The notes under the pieces were generated by a model. It saw nothing but the letters and a program-made list of their open reading frames with translations, was not told the origin of the DNA and did no database searches. The position numbers and the translations under genes were made by a program. Shown here one piece after another: positions 26,952 to 34,319 of a stretch of 36,761 bases of DNA. The DNA comes from Actinomycetes bacterium (GTDB lineage Bacteria > Auribacterota > JAJCYG01), in the NCBI GenBank assembly GCA_029263055.1, contig JAJCYG010000078.1:1-36761 (forward strand), read 5' to 3'. Position 1 is the stretch's first letter; every line of letters starts with the position of its first letter.

Positions 26952-27220
26952 CGCAGGAGATTCCAGTAGTCAGGTATCGCGAGCACGCGCGCGAGCAAGC
27001 GCAGTTCCACGATCTTTGGAGACGTGATGTCGTTTTCCCACCGCGAGACTGCGGATGCTGAAACTTCCATCGCCGCGGCCACCTCGGCACCCGTCATGCC
27101 CACGGCTTTTCGGTGCCAGGAAAGTACAGATCCCAGGGAGTCGTTCACGGCACCCCCGGTGGACGACGGACCCACCACGGCCGCTGCCGTACCCGCGACA
27201 GGCGTGCGGAGCGGTGGCAC
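26948..27220 (-). CDS. XRE/Cro-type helix-turn-helix regulator
   Basis: 90 residues from the GTG at 27220; a GTG at 27148 (66 residues, preceded by GGGGG) is a real alternative because the first 25 residues are low-complexity. The HTH is clear: LGSVLSWHRKAVGMTGAEVA, AAAMEVSASAVSRWENDITS and ELRLLARVLAIP. Members bind DNA as dimers; this single-domain size is typical of Cro-like or antitoxin-like regulators. It may act on the divergent region 30084-30227 (inference). Confidence 0.8.
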   Translation of the reverse strand: MPPLRTPVAGTAAAVVGPSSTGGAVNDSLGSVLSWHRKAVGMTGAEVAAAMEVSASAVSRWENDITSPKIVELRLLARVLAIPDYWNLLR

Positions 27221-27257
27221 CAGTGGGGGTTGGCTCGGTAGGCAAAATCCAGCATGT

Positions 27258-27647
27258 TCAATCTGCCGCGAAGGCCTGCAGCGTGAGAGTGATGACGTAG
27301 TTTCCCGGTTTGTCCGATACGAGTTCGATGGTGCCGCTCTCGTGGGCGATGGCGCCGCAGGTTCTCATCTGGAAGCCGTCATTGAAGTGGGCGATCACGC
27401 CTACCGAGCAACCGGCGCCACTCCTACGTTCCAGTTCTACGGATATCTTCTCACCGTGGAACTCAGGGCCCCGAAAGTGCGTTACCTGCTCGCCGGTGTC
27501 AGGGTCTTTGTACGTGTGCCACTGAGCTTCGTGGGAGAGAAAGGAAGCGGGGCACCCATCGGGTGCCGCTATGTGCTCCGGTTCGTTCGGTGTGCTTACC
27601 TGGAGCACCTGCCAGTTGTCGAGTGGATCTGGGATGGTGGCTCTCAT
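27258..27647 (-). CDS. hypothetical protein
   Basis: 129 residues. Mostly beta-like (KISVELERRSGAGCSVGVIA; TIELVSDKPGNYVITLTLQ). Three cysteines. No family recognised. ATGA overlap with the gene upstream. Confidence 0.55.
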   Translation of the reverse strand: MRATIPDPLDNWQVLQVSTPNEPEHIAAPDGCPASFLSHEAQWHTYKDPDTGEQVTHFRGPEFHGEKISVELERRSGAGCSVGVIAHFNDGFQMRTCGAIAHESGTIELVSDKPGNYVITLTLQAFAAD

Positions 27648-28096
27648 CGGTCGGCTTCCGGGGTGTGTTCGAGGCAGCGGTCCATGCCGTTGATCGTTTC
27701 AGAGTCCACCGCGCCGCAGACATCACACGCATGACATCCACAAGGCACACACAGCCGCCGGTCTACAACGAGCATGGACTCGGTGACCACTTCTCCGCAC
27801 TCTTCGCATTTAGTCGGCCTGGGTGTCTGTTCCAAAAACTTGCGGATGCCTGCGCCGATACACCTGGCGGTACGGTCGCAGTCCACGATGAAGTTGCGGC
27901 ACACGATGCACTGGTCGTTACCCCACGGGCGCGAGACATCCTGGAGAAGAGCTTTGAGGGCGTCCCACTCCAGAGTTTCGGCCCTGTCGCTCGAAGCGTC
28001 CCAAGCCTTCCGCGCCATCTCGAACGCGTATCGCTCTTGGTCGTTGGCGGGAGGGTGGCCAACTTCGGCTACCCACCAAAGGTCGAAGGTGGTCAT
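27644..28096 (-). CDS. hypothetical protein with C-terminal zinc ribbons
   Basis: 150 residues. Helical first half (YAFEMARKAWDASSDRAETL) of a type seen in phage DUFs built on Trp-containing helices. Then CIVC, CEECGEVV, CVPCGCHACDVCGAV and a final MDRCLEH: four or more Cys-x2-Cys knuckles, likely two zinc sites. Possible nucleic-acid binding. Confidence 0.6.
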   Translation of the reverse strand: MTTFDLWWVAEVGHPPANDQERYAFEMARKAWDASSDRAETLEWDALKALLQDVSRPWGNDQCIVCRNFIVDCDRTARCIGAGIRKFLEQTPRPTKCEECGEVVTESMLVVDRRLCVPCGCHACDVCGAVDSETINGMDRCLEHTPEADR

Positions 28097-28326
28097 GAGA
28101 GCATCCCCTTTGCTTTGAGGCCTCGCCGCTTCATCTCCTGGACAACAGCGGCGTGAACTTGCCAGAACGAACTGCCTTCACCCGCGACGGCGGCGAGTAG
28201 ACCGTTACCGAGATACACGGCTACCAGTTTCTCGTCGGTCATCTCAGCCACGGCGGTGGCGTGCTTGTCGGAGACTTCCACGGCCATCCAGTCATCGACG
28301 GTCATGCGTTTGGGCGGTTCGGTCAC
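28093..28326 (-). CDS. small hypothetical protein
   Basis: 77 residues from the GTG at 28326 that overlaps the upstream stop; longer in-frame extension is a shadow of the next gene. MTVDDWMAVEVSDKHATAVA, then a helical segment. No family recognised. Confidence 0.5.
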   Translation of the reverse strand: MTEPPKRMTVDDWMAVEVSDKHATAVAEMTDEKLVAVYLGNGLLAAVAGEGSSFWQVHAAVVQEMKRRGLKAKGMLS

Positions 28327-28544
28327 ACCGGTGTGCTCCCGGTCGCGTGAATCCAGCAGTCGGAGATGGCGGCGCCGGGCTGCTCCCGGTGCTCGCCATG
28401 CCACACGAACGTCTCGCCGACCCCCGCTGGGTGAGGAGTTTCCGAGTCGGTCTTGGCTGCCTGCCATCCTTGACCGCCGACCAGGACACCGTAGCCCAGG
28501 GGTACTGCGGCTCCGGGGACGAATCTGAGTGGGGCGTGTTTCAT
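28323..28544 (-). CDS. small hypothetical protein
   Basis: 73 residues from the ATG at 28544 (GGAAG upstream). Gly-rich start (RFVPGAAVPLGYGVLVGGQG) with later THR/Trp-rich part (ETFVWHGEHREQPGAAISDC) that looks like a small beta fold. Unknown function. Confidence 0.5.
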   Translation of the reverse strand: MKHAPLRFVPGAAVPLGYGVLVGGQGWQAAKTDSETPHPAGVGETFVWHGEHREQPGAAISDCWIHATGSTPV

Positions 28545-28792
28545 TGCTTCCACTTCTCCTTGAGCATCACAATCCCGTGTTCGACCTCGGCCTGCTCTTC
28601 CTCCGTCATGGTGTCCCACAGTTCCGCGTGGGTTCCAGCGATCTCGCCCTCGGTGTCTTGGGACAGGGGGCCGAGCGCACGTAGCCCGAAGAGGCCGTCC
28701 ACCAAGGTCAGGTAATGCTGAACGCGTGTGGGCTCCGTGGTCACGCACTCACACTTGCTCTTGAAGCAGCGGGTACAGCAAATACCGGTCAT
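28541..28792 (-). CDS. small Cys-rich hypothetical protein
   Basis: 83 residues. N-terminal CCTRCFKSKCEC is a probable zinc site; the rest is acidic and helical (LWDTMTEEEQAEVEHGIVML). Coupled to both neighbours. Confidence 0.55.
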   Translation of the reverse strand: MTGICCTRCFKSKCECVTTEPTRVQHYLTLVDGLFGLRALGPLSQDTEGEIAGTHAELWDTMTEEEQAEVEHGIVMLKEKWKQ

Positions 28793-29232
28793 GGTGCCTT
28801 CACTTTCTGAGCCGCTCGGAGTTTCTCTGCTGCTGCATGGTCGGCGAGGATCTGGTCGGCCTTCTCCTTGAAGCTGTCGTCTCCTTTATAGGGCCGCACG
28901 TCGAACGTGAACCGGGCCCATACCTGGGGGAACGCCGTGCGTGCGAGGGCCACCGCCTCCGCGAAGTCGTACGTGCCCCGGAAGAAGAAGTTGGAGTTGC
29001 AGCCGAAGCGGGTGTCCACCGACCGATCCCAGAACGACAGGGCGGTCCACCCATCCTTGTGGTGGACCAGGGCTTCCCCCTGCACTTGGCCGCCCTCTTC
29101 GGGGGGCAACTTCCCGTCCTCACCGTAGCGCCCCCATGGCATGTCGCCGACATCGCGGACCGACCGCCCGTGGGTGTTGAACATGTAGTGCCCGATGTCG
29201 CCGATGCACCCGAAGTAGAAAACGTCACTCAT
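28789..29232 (-). CDS. hypothetical phage protein
   Basis: 147 residues from the ATG at 29232 (MSDVFYFG). Aromatic-rich alpha/beta text (GDIGHYMFNTHGRSVRDVGD; DGWTALSFWDRSVDTRFGCN; FPQVWARFTFDVRPYKGDD). Looks like a well-folded cytoplasmic protein of a type seen in phage early regions, but I cannot name the family. Confidence 0.6.
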   Translation of the reverse strand: MSDVFYFGCIGDIGHYMFNTHGRSVRDVGDMPWGRYGEDGKLPPEEGGQVQGEALVHHKDGWTALSFWDRSVDTRFGCNSNFFFRGTYDFAEAVALARTAFPQVWARFTFDVRPYKGDDSFKEKADQILADHAAAEKLRAAQKVKAP

Positions 29233-29485
29233 GGCTGCCCCCATGGAGGACCGGCGGGTACACCTCCCCGCATATTTTCACCTCGCGCTCCAGCGCCTGT
29301 GCGCATGCCTTTTCCCTCGCGGAGTACCAGTTGAGGCACGACACATGGTGCTCGAACGCAGTGGTGCGGCACTCTTTGAACTGCGGGCTCAGGAATGTTG
29401 GGGCCCCGGCCGGCGGGGCGAGGTAGACGATGGCGACGATAGCCACCGAGGCGATGGAGATGACGAGGGCGATGAAACGGTTCAT
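29225..29485 (-). CDS. small membrane-anchored Cys protein (paralogue of 3457-3714)
   Basis: 86 residues from the ATG at 29485. Membrane helix at 4-22 (FIALVISIASVAIVAIVYL), then FKECRTTAFEHHVSC, KACAQALEREVKIC: the same spacing of cysteines as the rightward gene at 3457. Probably exposed outside the cytoplasmic membrane with disulphides. A GAAAGCAACCAC element abuts the start. The frame stays open upstream, but those codons are another gene's shadow. Confidence 0.6.
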   Translation of the reverse strand: MNRFIALVISIASVAIVAIVYLAPPAGAPTFLSPQFKECRTTAFEHHVSCLNWYSAREKACAQALEREVKICGEVYPPVLHGGSHE

Positions 29486-29500
29486 GTGGTTGCTTTCCTT
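29486..29500 (-). promoter_or_regulatory. GCAACCAC start-associated element
   Basis: AAGGAAAGCAACCAC ending at the ATG of the 29485 gene; AAGGAAAG can serve as ribosome site. Confidence 0.45.
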
Positions 29501-29514
29501 GGTGGTCATGGTGG

Positions 29515-29637
29515 TTACGTGGGCGGCTCCCCCTCCGGGAAGTTCATGAGGGTGAGACCGTCGTAGGAGACACCGATCTGGTCGCCGTTCTCGCGACAAC
29601 GGAGCGACGAGCGCGAGGAGCATGACGGCGATGCCAT
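29515..29637 (-). CDS. possible 40-residue protein
   Basis: ATG at 29637 directly after the stop of the upstream gene (TGA-ATG), stop TAA at 29515. Ser/Cys-rich start, then LRCRENGDQIGVSYDGLTLM, which reads like real protein. An alternative frame starting at 29642 begins MNGIAVMLLALVAPLS, a signal-like sequence, raising the possibility of one gene split by a frameshift. Tentative. Confidence 0.3.
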   Translation of the reverse strand: MASPSCSSRSSLRCRENGDQIGVSYDGLTLMNFPEGEPPT

Positions 29638-29853
29638 TCATTTGAGCCAGCCCTCGGTGACGTATTTCAGGGAGTTCTCGAACGCCTTGTCGAGATCTTC
29701 GTGTGAACCTTGTGACCACCGCCCGTCGATGTGCCGAAGCTCCACCTCGAACTCGTTGGTGATGTCGTTGTGCCTGACCTCCAATCGAACCGGCTCTACC
29801 GCGGTCTTGATCAAGGTGGCGATGCGTTCGAGTGCAGGGCTCACGAGATCCAT
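29638..29853 (-). CDS. small hypothetical protein
   Basis: 71 residues from the ATG at 29853 (MDLVSPALERI). One helix then strands (PVRLEVRHNDITNEFEVELR) and a C-terminal helix (DLDKAFENSLKYVTEGW). No family recognised. Overlaps the gene upstream by 13 bases. Confidence 0.55.
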   Translation of the reverse strand: MDLVSPALERIATLIKTAVEPVRLEVRHNDITNEFEVELRHIDGRWSQGSHEDLDKAFENSLKYVTEGWLK

Positions 29854-30083
29854 TCCTTCGCCTCGGGGTCCCACGTCTCCATCACGACCGCGGGGTTGAC
29901 CTCGTGTGTGCCGTCGTCACGTTCGAGGATCACGTGGTTCGCGATGAGGCGCGAGAGCACGGCCGCTTTTCGACCCGAACGCGGCTGGTACGTGGGGTGC
30001 GTCGAGATGTAGTGGACCATCCGTCTTTGGGCCCTGGTCAGGCTCCCGAACGCAGGAGGTGCTTGGGGGGCGATTCTAGCCAT
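29841..30083 (-). CDS. small hypothetical protein, first gene of the leftward block
   Basis: 80 residues. SLTRAQRRMVHYISTHPTYQ, RKAAVLSRLIANHVIL and DGTHEVNPAVV have the pattern of a winged-helix DNA-binding domain. Position next to the divergent control region fits a regulator, but that is inference. Confidence 0.55.
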   Translation of the reverse strand: MARIAPQAPPAFGSLTRAQRRMVHYISTHPTYQPRSGRKAAVLSRLIANHVILERDDGTHEVNPAVVMETWDPEAKEWIS

Positions 30084-30112
30084 TTATCAATGCTTTGCGC
30101 TATTCGCGCTAC

Positions 30113-30144
30113 AGCTTGCCAGATACCTCCAAATAAGGCAAGCT
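30113..30144. promoter_or_regulatory. operator-like inverted repeat in divergent region
   Basis: AGCTTGCC (30113-30120), 16-base spacer, GGCAAGCT (30137-30144): a perfect 8-bp inverted repeat centred between the divergent genes at 30083 and 30228. Arm centres are 24 bases apart, about two helical turns, suiting a dimeric or tetrameric repressor. The AT-richer 30084-30227 region also has GCGCTATTCGCGCTA at 30097-30111. Confidence 0.5.
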
Positions 30145-30192
30145 CCGAGGGTGTCCAAGAAGAAGGCATTATCGGCCAAGCACTTTTCAGGT

Positions 30193-30221
30193 TTGGGATG
30201 ACAACCGACAACCAGTAGTTC
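30193..30221 (+). promoter_or_regulatory. promoter candidate TTGGGA-17-TAGTTC
   Basis: -35 TTGGGA (30193-30198), 17-base spacer, -10 TAGTTC (30216-30221), six bases, ATG 30228. The -10 lacks the usual final T. Would give a leaderless mRNA like the elements of the 5-18 kb block. Confidence 0.35.
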
Positions 30222-30227
30222 GTTCTC

Positions 30228-31244
30228 ATGACTAACTTCAGAACTTCCCGGGATTTCTTGGCAGCTAACGGTCGAACATTGCGCGATCTGGTGGACACCA
30301 ATCCGTTAGGGTGTCCTATCCCGGGTCTGGGGAAAGGTTGTACGGATGCCGATAGTAGCTACATCCACACTCTTCTTTTGCAGCGTGGAGTAGGTGCTAC
30401 CATAATCGACGCACGAAATGGTTTGTTCTCCGTTCGTTGGGTCGAGCAGGGGTGTCCTGTTTTTTCTCTCACGGAGGGGCTCGCGGCCAAACTTCTTTTG
30501 ACCGATCCGTCTGGTATTGATGGGGGGGACATACGACTCCCATTTCCTGCGTTTCTAGTGGAGGTGCCGGATGGATACTTCCGGGGCGTTTTTGGTGGGG
30601 TTGAGAAAGATCTTCCTTTCCTCGCGCTACACGATGTGGTTCGGTCAGACGTGACCAAGCGTTCTATTGGGAGTTGGGACACCCTTAGAGATATTCAGGA
30701 AGCCGCGATCAAGAAAGGTGGGATTGATTGGGAGATATTTTTATTGGCGCGTAAGAAGCCCTTCATGTTGACTGGTGCGGCCGAGGCTCCACCTTCAAGT
30801 GGCTCCGTTGCAAAATGGCTAGATTACACCGAGAAGCAAAGCGTTTACTCGGACATGAAAGTAGAGGACAAGGATAACAAGACGCTGAGTGCCGCCCGGC
30901 TGCTTGTCGCCAATTTGGTACTCTACTTGGGGTCCCTTCCCAAGCTCCCACCCCCGCATCGGGTGAAAAGCAACCCACGGAAGGGTGTCGTAGGTGGAGT
31001 CTCACGCTATGAGCTAGGGGGAGACATAAAACTCAGCGCTGAACTTCGGGCGGCTGCAAAAGATCGGGGGGCTGCCCACATGCGGACGGGGTGGAAGTTA
31101 CGCTCTCGATACGTAGTGCGGGGCCATTGGCGCAGTCAGCCGTGTGGCCCAGGTCGTGCCGAACGGAAGCGTATTTGGATCGCACCCCACTGGAAGGGGC
31201 CTCACGGAGATGCTCTTCGCCGCGAATACGAGGTCTTGGAATAG
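30228..31244 (+). CDS. AcrVA2-like protein (putative anti-defence)
   Basis: 338 residues. Visibly lower GC than neighbours, suggesting separate acquisition. The C-terminus (RSRYVVRGHWRSQPCGPG, ending KRIWIAPHWKGP) matches the RGHW-x-n-W terminal motif of the AcrVA2-like family. The middle has LPFPAFLVEVPDGYF, like the LP-x-W/F segment of AcrVA2, and a hydrophobic helix LLVANLVLYLGSLP. AcrVA2 of Moraxella blocks Cas12a synthesis by targeting its mRNA/nascent chain; most relatives in phages and plasmids are uncharacterised. Assignment rests on remembered motifs only. The stop overlaps the integrase start. Confidence 0.5.
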   Translation: MTNFRTSRDFLAANGRTLRDLVDTNPLGCPIPGLGKGCTDADSSYIHTLLLQRGVGATIIDARNGLFSVRWVEQGCPVFSLTEGLAAKLLLTDPSGIDGGDIRLPFPAFLVEVPDGYFRGVFGGVEKDLPFLALHDVVRSDVTKRSIGSWDTLRDIQEAAIKKGGIDWEIFLLARKKPFMLTGAAEAPPSSGSVAKWLDYTEKQSVYSDMKVEDKDNKTLSAARLLVANLVLYLGSLPKLPPPHRVKSNPRKGVVGGVSRYELGGDIKLSAELRAAAKDRGAAHMRTGWKLRSRYVVRGHWRSQPCGPGRAERKRIWIAPHWKGPHGDALRREYEVLE

Positions 31245-32263
31245 TGGCCAAGAAGCGCACCAAAGCTCTCGCCAAGCGCCAGCCCTCCGACATCGCGGAG
31301 CGCAGGAAGCTCAACCGTGAGTATGCCTCGAAACTCGCCAAGGCGGCCAAGGCTGACTCCACCATGAAGGCGTACGCGTCGGACCTGGCGCAGTGGGAGG
31401 AGTACGCGGCCGAGAACGACCTGTTGCTCTTCCCAATCTCGGTGGAGGTGCTCGCTGAGTACATCGGAAGTCTGGCGCGCGCCTCATACTCCATCTCTAC
31501 TATCCGTCGGCGCTGTGCTGCTATCGCGTACCTCCACAAAGCGAGCGACGTGGAGTCACCCACGTGGAGTCCGAAGATCCGCGAGCTTCTTCAGGGGCTC
31601 GCCAAAACGCACCGCAAGAAAATCGACAAGAAGAAAGCCCTTACGGCCGACCTGGTGCGAGCGATGGTAAAGAAGATCGATGAGACCTTCTTCACTGTAG
31701 GCCTTGATCATGAAAAGGAGTGGCGAGCGCGCCGGGACCGAACGATATTACTCGTGGGCATCACCGTCGGCATGCGCCGCTCCGAGATCGCCGCTATGGA
31801 GTGGGACCACTTGGAGTGGTTGGACGATGGGGTCACCGTGTTCATCCCAGACTCCAAAACCGACAAGAAGGGGGAGGGCCAGTACGTCGCTATCCCCCGT
31901 GTTCCCGACGCTGTTCTTTGTCCGGTTGTGGCCCTGGAAGAATGGGAGACGTTTCTCGACGCCCAGGGGGAGGACGGTGTGTCTGTGTTCCATTGTTCCG
32001 GCAAGACCGTCAACCGTATCGTGCAGCGCCGCGTGGCACAGGTGCTCGGGGAAGACGAGTCCCTCGACTACGGCGCGCACTCGTTCCGCTCGGGGTTCGC
32101 CACTGAGGCCTACCGCAGCGGGGCCCGTTTGGACGACATCATGCAGCAAACGCGTCACCGCAGCCGTGACGTAGCCCAGGGGTACATCCAACATCTGGAA
32201 CAAGGGAAGAACCCGGCGGTTCATGGGGTGCTTCAGAGATTGCAGGGCGCCCCAGACGAGTAA
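31244..32263 (+). CDS. int: tyrosine recombinase / integrase
   Basis: 339 residues from the GTG at 31244 (VAKKRTKALAKR), overlapping the previous TAG by one base; upstream in-frame sequence is a shadow. N-terminal SAM-like DNA-binding domain ~35-105 (STMKAYASDLAQWEEYAAEN). Catalytic domain ~130-320 with Arg178 (GMRRSE), Lys in the PDSKTDKKG hairpin, His279-x2-Arg282 (AHSFRSG), His305 (RHRS) and nucleophile Tyr314 (GYIQH). Integrates the phage at an attachment site. No tRNA or obvious attP is adjacent, and its downstream flank 32264-32300 is short. Confidence 0.93.
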   Translation: MAKKRTKALAKRQPSDIAERRKLNREYASKLAKAAKADSTMKAYASDLAQWEEYAAENDLLLFPISVEVLAEYIGSLARASYSISTIRRRCAAIAYLHKASDVESPTWSPKIRELLQGLAKTHRKKIDKKKALTADLVRAMVKKIDETFFTVGLDHEKEWRARRDRTILLVGITVGMRRSEIAAMEWDHLEWLDDGVTVFIPDSKTDKKGEGQYVAIPRVPDAVLCPVVALEEWETFLDAQGEDGVSVFHCSGKTVNRIVQRRVAQVLGEDESLDYGAHSFRSGFATEAYRSGARLDDIMQQTRHRSRDVAQGYIQHLEQGKNPAVHGVLQRLQGAPDE

Positions 32264-32285
32264 CTACTTCCGATCCCACCAACCA

Positions 32286-32300
32286 CGAAGCAACCACACC
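32286..32300 (+). promoter_or_regulatory. GCAACCAC start-associated element
   Basis: CGAAGCAACCACACC ends at the ATG 32301. A second CAACCAC lies at 32280-32286, 11 bases before. Only copy of this element in a rightward unit. Confidence 0.45.
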
Positions 32301-33050
32301 ATGACACTCAAAGAACTCATCGACGCCCTCCGCACGCACCCGCCGAAGCAGCGCGTGGCCAACGGCTTCGCTCGTCCCCACAGCTACCGGGGGTACTACT
32401 CCGAGCTTGCGTTCGAGCCCGAAGCCAACACCACCGTGGGCGCAATGCTGGCTGCGGCCGAGGAAGCGCTGGGCTCCACGTACACCGGCTATAAAGGTGG
32501 CGAGTACACGATGGGTGACCACGTGGACTGCTACCTGGCCGAGGAGGGCAACACCGGCGAGGAGATCGGTCTCATGGCGTTGAAATACATGCTCAGCGTC
32601 ACATCCCAGGTCCCAGCTTTCACCGGCCATTTGCAGTTTGGCAACGAGGACGAAGGCGTCGCGTTCGAGGCCGACCACACAGGCATGTCGATTTTCCCGT
32701 GTCGGCTCACCGACTACGGGCTGTCCCGGGAAGAGTCGTTGCGACTCTTGGACTTCCTGGTCACGGCGTTGGAGCCTGACGGGGGCGAAGCTGTCGGAGC
32801 CAGCGACGCAGAGCGCGAGGAAACACATCCCGGTCTGACTGGTGCTACCGGGCCAGCAGGTTCTCCGGTTGGGCCCCCTCGTGCGCCTCTGTCTGAGGAG
32901 ATGCAGTCTCTGGCTGCCCCACGGAAGAGCCTCGCGCACGAGGCTGACGGCAGCGGTCGGGACATCACTAACGCACGCACCTGTAGACTGTGTGGCTGCC
33001 GGTTCGTAGAGAGAGTCCCCGGCGTGTGCCCCGGGAAGGTGTACTCATGA
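32301..33050 (+). CDS. hypothetical protein with short collagen-like linker and zinc tail
   Basis: 249 residues. An N-terminal alpha/beta domain of ~165 residues (KELIDALRTHPPKQRVANGF; MTFLAAAE-like helices) resembles no named family. Residues ~180-205 hold Gly-x-y triplets (GLTGATGPAGSPVGPP), a linker; the end CRLCGCRFVERVPGVC is a likely zinc site. ATGA-coupled to the next gene. Confidence 0.6.
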   Translation: MTLKELIDALRTHPPKQRVANGFARPHSYRGYYSELAFEPEANTTVGAMLAAAEEALGSTYTGYKGGEYTMGDHVDCYLAEEGNTGEEIGLMALKYMLSVTSQVPAFTGHLQFGNEDEGVAFEADHTGMSIFPCRLTDYGLSREESLRLLDFLVTALEPDGGEAVGASDAEREETHPGLTGATGPAGSPVGPPRAPLSEEMQSLAAPRKSLAHEADGSGRDITNARTCRLCGCRFVERVPGVCPGKVYS

Positions 33051-33358
33051 CCCCCGTACTCGAAGCGACCAAGCGAGCCATGGACCTCAACTGCAAGGTC
33101 AAGCTCACCCACACCTATGATGTCCAGAGCGGGACGGCGTGGCTCGTGGAAGCGTGGGACTACTCGCGACTCTCACAGAAGGACGAGCGCGTAAACCTAG
33201 GCTACCTCGTTGCCGCGCACGTCGAAGAGGTGAAGGCTTACGCCGAGAGTCTCGGGCGTCCGTTCACCTCGAAAGAACGCGACTCCAGACCCTGGGACGT
33301 GTGGGTGCCCGCGAAGGTGCAAGATTACCGACGACCCCGGAAGGTAGGACGAGGATGA
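33047..33358 (+). CDS. hypothetical protein
   Basis: 103 residues. Strand-like LNCKVKLTHTYDVQSGTAWL followed by a helix (YLVAAHVEEVKAYAESLG) and a basic tail. Unknown; ATGA-coupled on both sides. Confidence 0.55.
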   Translation: MTPVLEATKRAMDLNCKVKLTHTYDVQSGTAWLVEAWDYSRLSQKDERVNLGYLVAAHVEEVKAYAESLGRPFTSKERDSRPWDVWVPAKVQDYRRPRKVGRG

Positions 33359-33807
33359 CCGACACCAACGAACGAACCGGCGGCATCTGTGTCGATGCGC
33401 GCACCGTTATGACGCAGGACGGCCCGTCGCGAGTGGAGGGGACTCCCCATCGCGGCCCACCGTTGGACGACCCACCTGCTGGTGGGTGGGCGCCTGGCTA
33501 CCCGCTGAGGAAAGAGCCGCACATGTGCAATCAGTGCCAGTGCATCTTCATCCCCGGCGAGCCGGGGGCCACGTCGCCCATCGGCATGACCGCCACGCCA
33601 CGGAGGGACGAGGGGGACGAGGGGGACACGGTGGCCCTGGCGTTGCCAGGTTTCTGGGGAGTGCGCACGAGGGAGGGCACATACGACATCGTGCTCGTGG
33701 CAGACGGTGGAAAGATTTACCTCCACGGCAGTGATCGCCCGGCTTTACCCAACCGGGTGGAGGAGTTCCTGAAGTACCTGGGTGACTCGAAGGGGCCACA
33801 AGAATGA
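33355..33807 (+). CDS. hypothetical protein
   Basis: 150 residues from the ATG at 33355. Disordered Pro/Gly N-terminal half with CNQCQCIFIPGEPG, Asp/Glu patch, then a beta-like C-terminal half (TVALALPGFWGVRTREGTYD; IVLVADGGKIYLHG). No family recognised. Confidence 0.55.
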   Translation: MTDTNERTGGICVDARTVMTQDGPSRVEGTPHRGPPLDDPPAGGWAPGYPLRKEPHMCNQCQCIFIPGEPGATSPIGMTATPRRDEGDEGDTVALALPGFWGVRTREGTYDIVLVADGGKIYLHGSDRPALPNRVEEFLKYLGDSKGPQE

Positions 33808-34319
33808 ACAACCTACCCACCGTCCCCTGTAGAGTCTGCACGGAGCCCACGACTGCGACGGCGATCAAGATCTGCGCTGGATGCTGGGCAGTCGAGAGCG
33901 GCCTGGAGGGCTTCCTCATGCACGAGGAGGGGCGCCGCATCGTGGAGGATGCGCTGCGTCCATATCAGGAGGCGCTACGTGCCATGAGCACGGTCCACGA
34001 TTCCGTGACCGTAGGGGAGGGGGACGATGCAGTCCACGGGGGCGCCCTACGGAAGTCAGTCGGGTTGCCGTACGAGAAGGACATGTCGAAAGCCGACTAC
34101 ATCGCGCGTCTTCCAGAGCCCGCGAAGCCCTTCACGTTCCGTCCGAAGCCGGCGGACTACGAAAGCCAGTGGCCTCCTGCCGGGGCCCAGGCAGGCATCT
34201 GTGGGCAGTGCGGCGAGACGGGCGTTGTCGTTGGTGGGAGTCACCCCCATGCCGAGTGCCCCCGCGGCCACCTGTTCCGTATCTCCGTAGCCGAGGACAC
34301 CGGAGGGAACGACTCATGA
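33804..34319 (+). CDS. hypothetical protein with two zinc knuckle pairs
   Basis: 171 residues. CRVCTEP ... CAGCWAV at the N-terminus and CGQCGETG ... CPRGHLF near the end frame a helical middle (RRIVEDALRPYQEALRAM). Two likely zinc ribbons; possible nucleic-acid or protein-binding adaptor. ATGA-coupled. Confidence 0.6.
   Translation: MNNLPTVPCRVCTEPTTATAIKICAGCWAVESGLEGFLMHEEGRRIVEDALRPYQEALRAMSTVHDSVTVGEGDDAVHGGALRKSVGLPYEKDMSKADYIARLPEPAKPFTFRPKPADYESQWPPAGAQAGICGQCGETGVVVGGSHPHAECPRGHLFRISVAEDTGGNDS

Noticed and set aside
30038..30301. Leftward open frame across the divergent control region
   Set aside because: It overlaps the start of the 30228 gene, the inverted repeat and both candidate promoters; no support.
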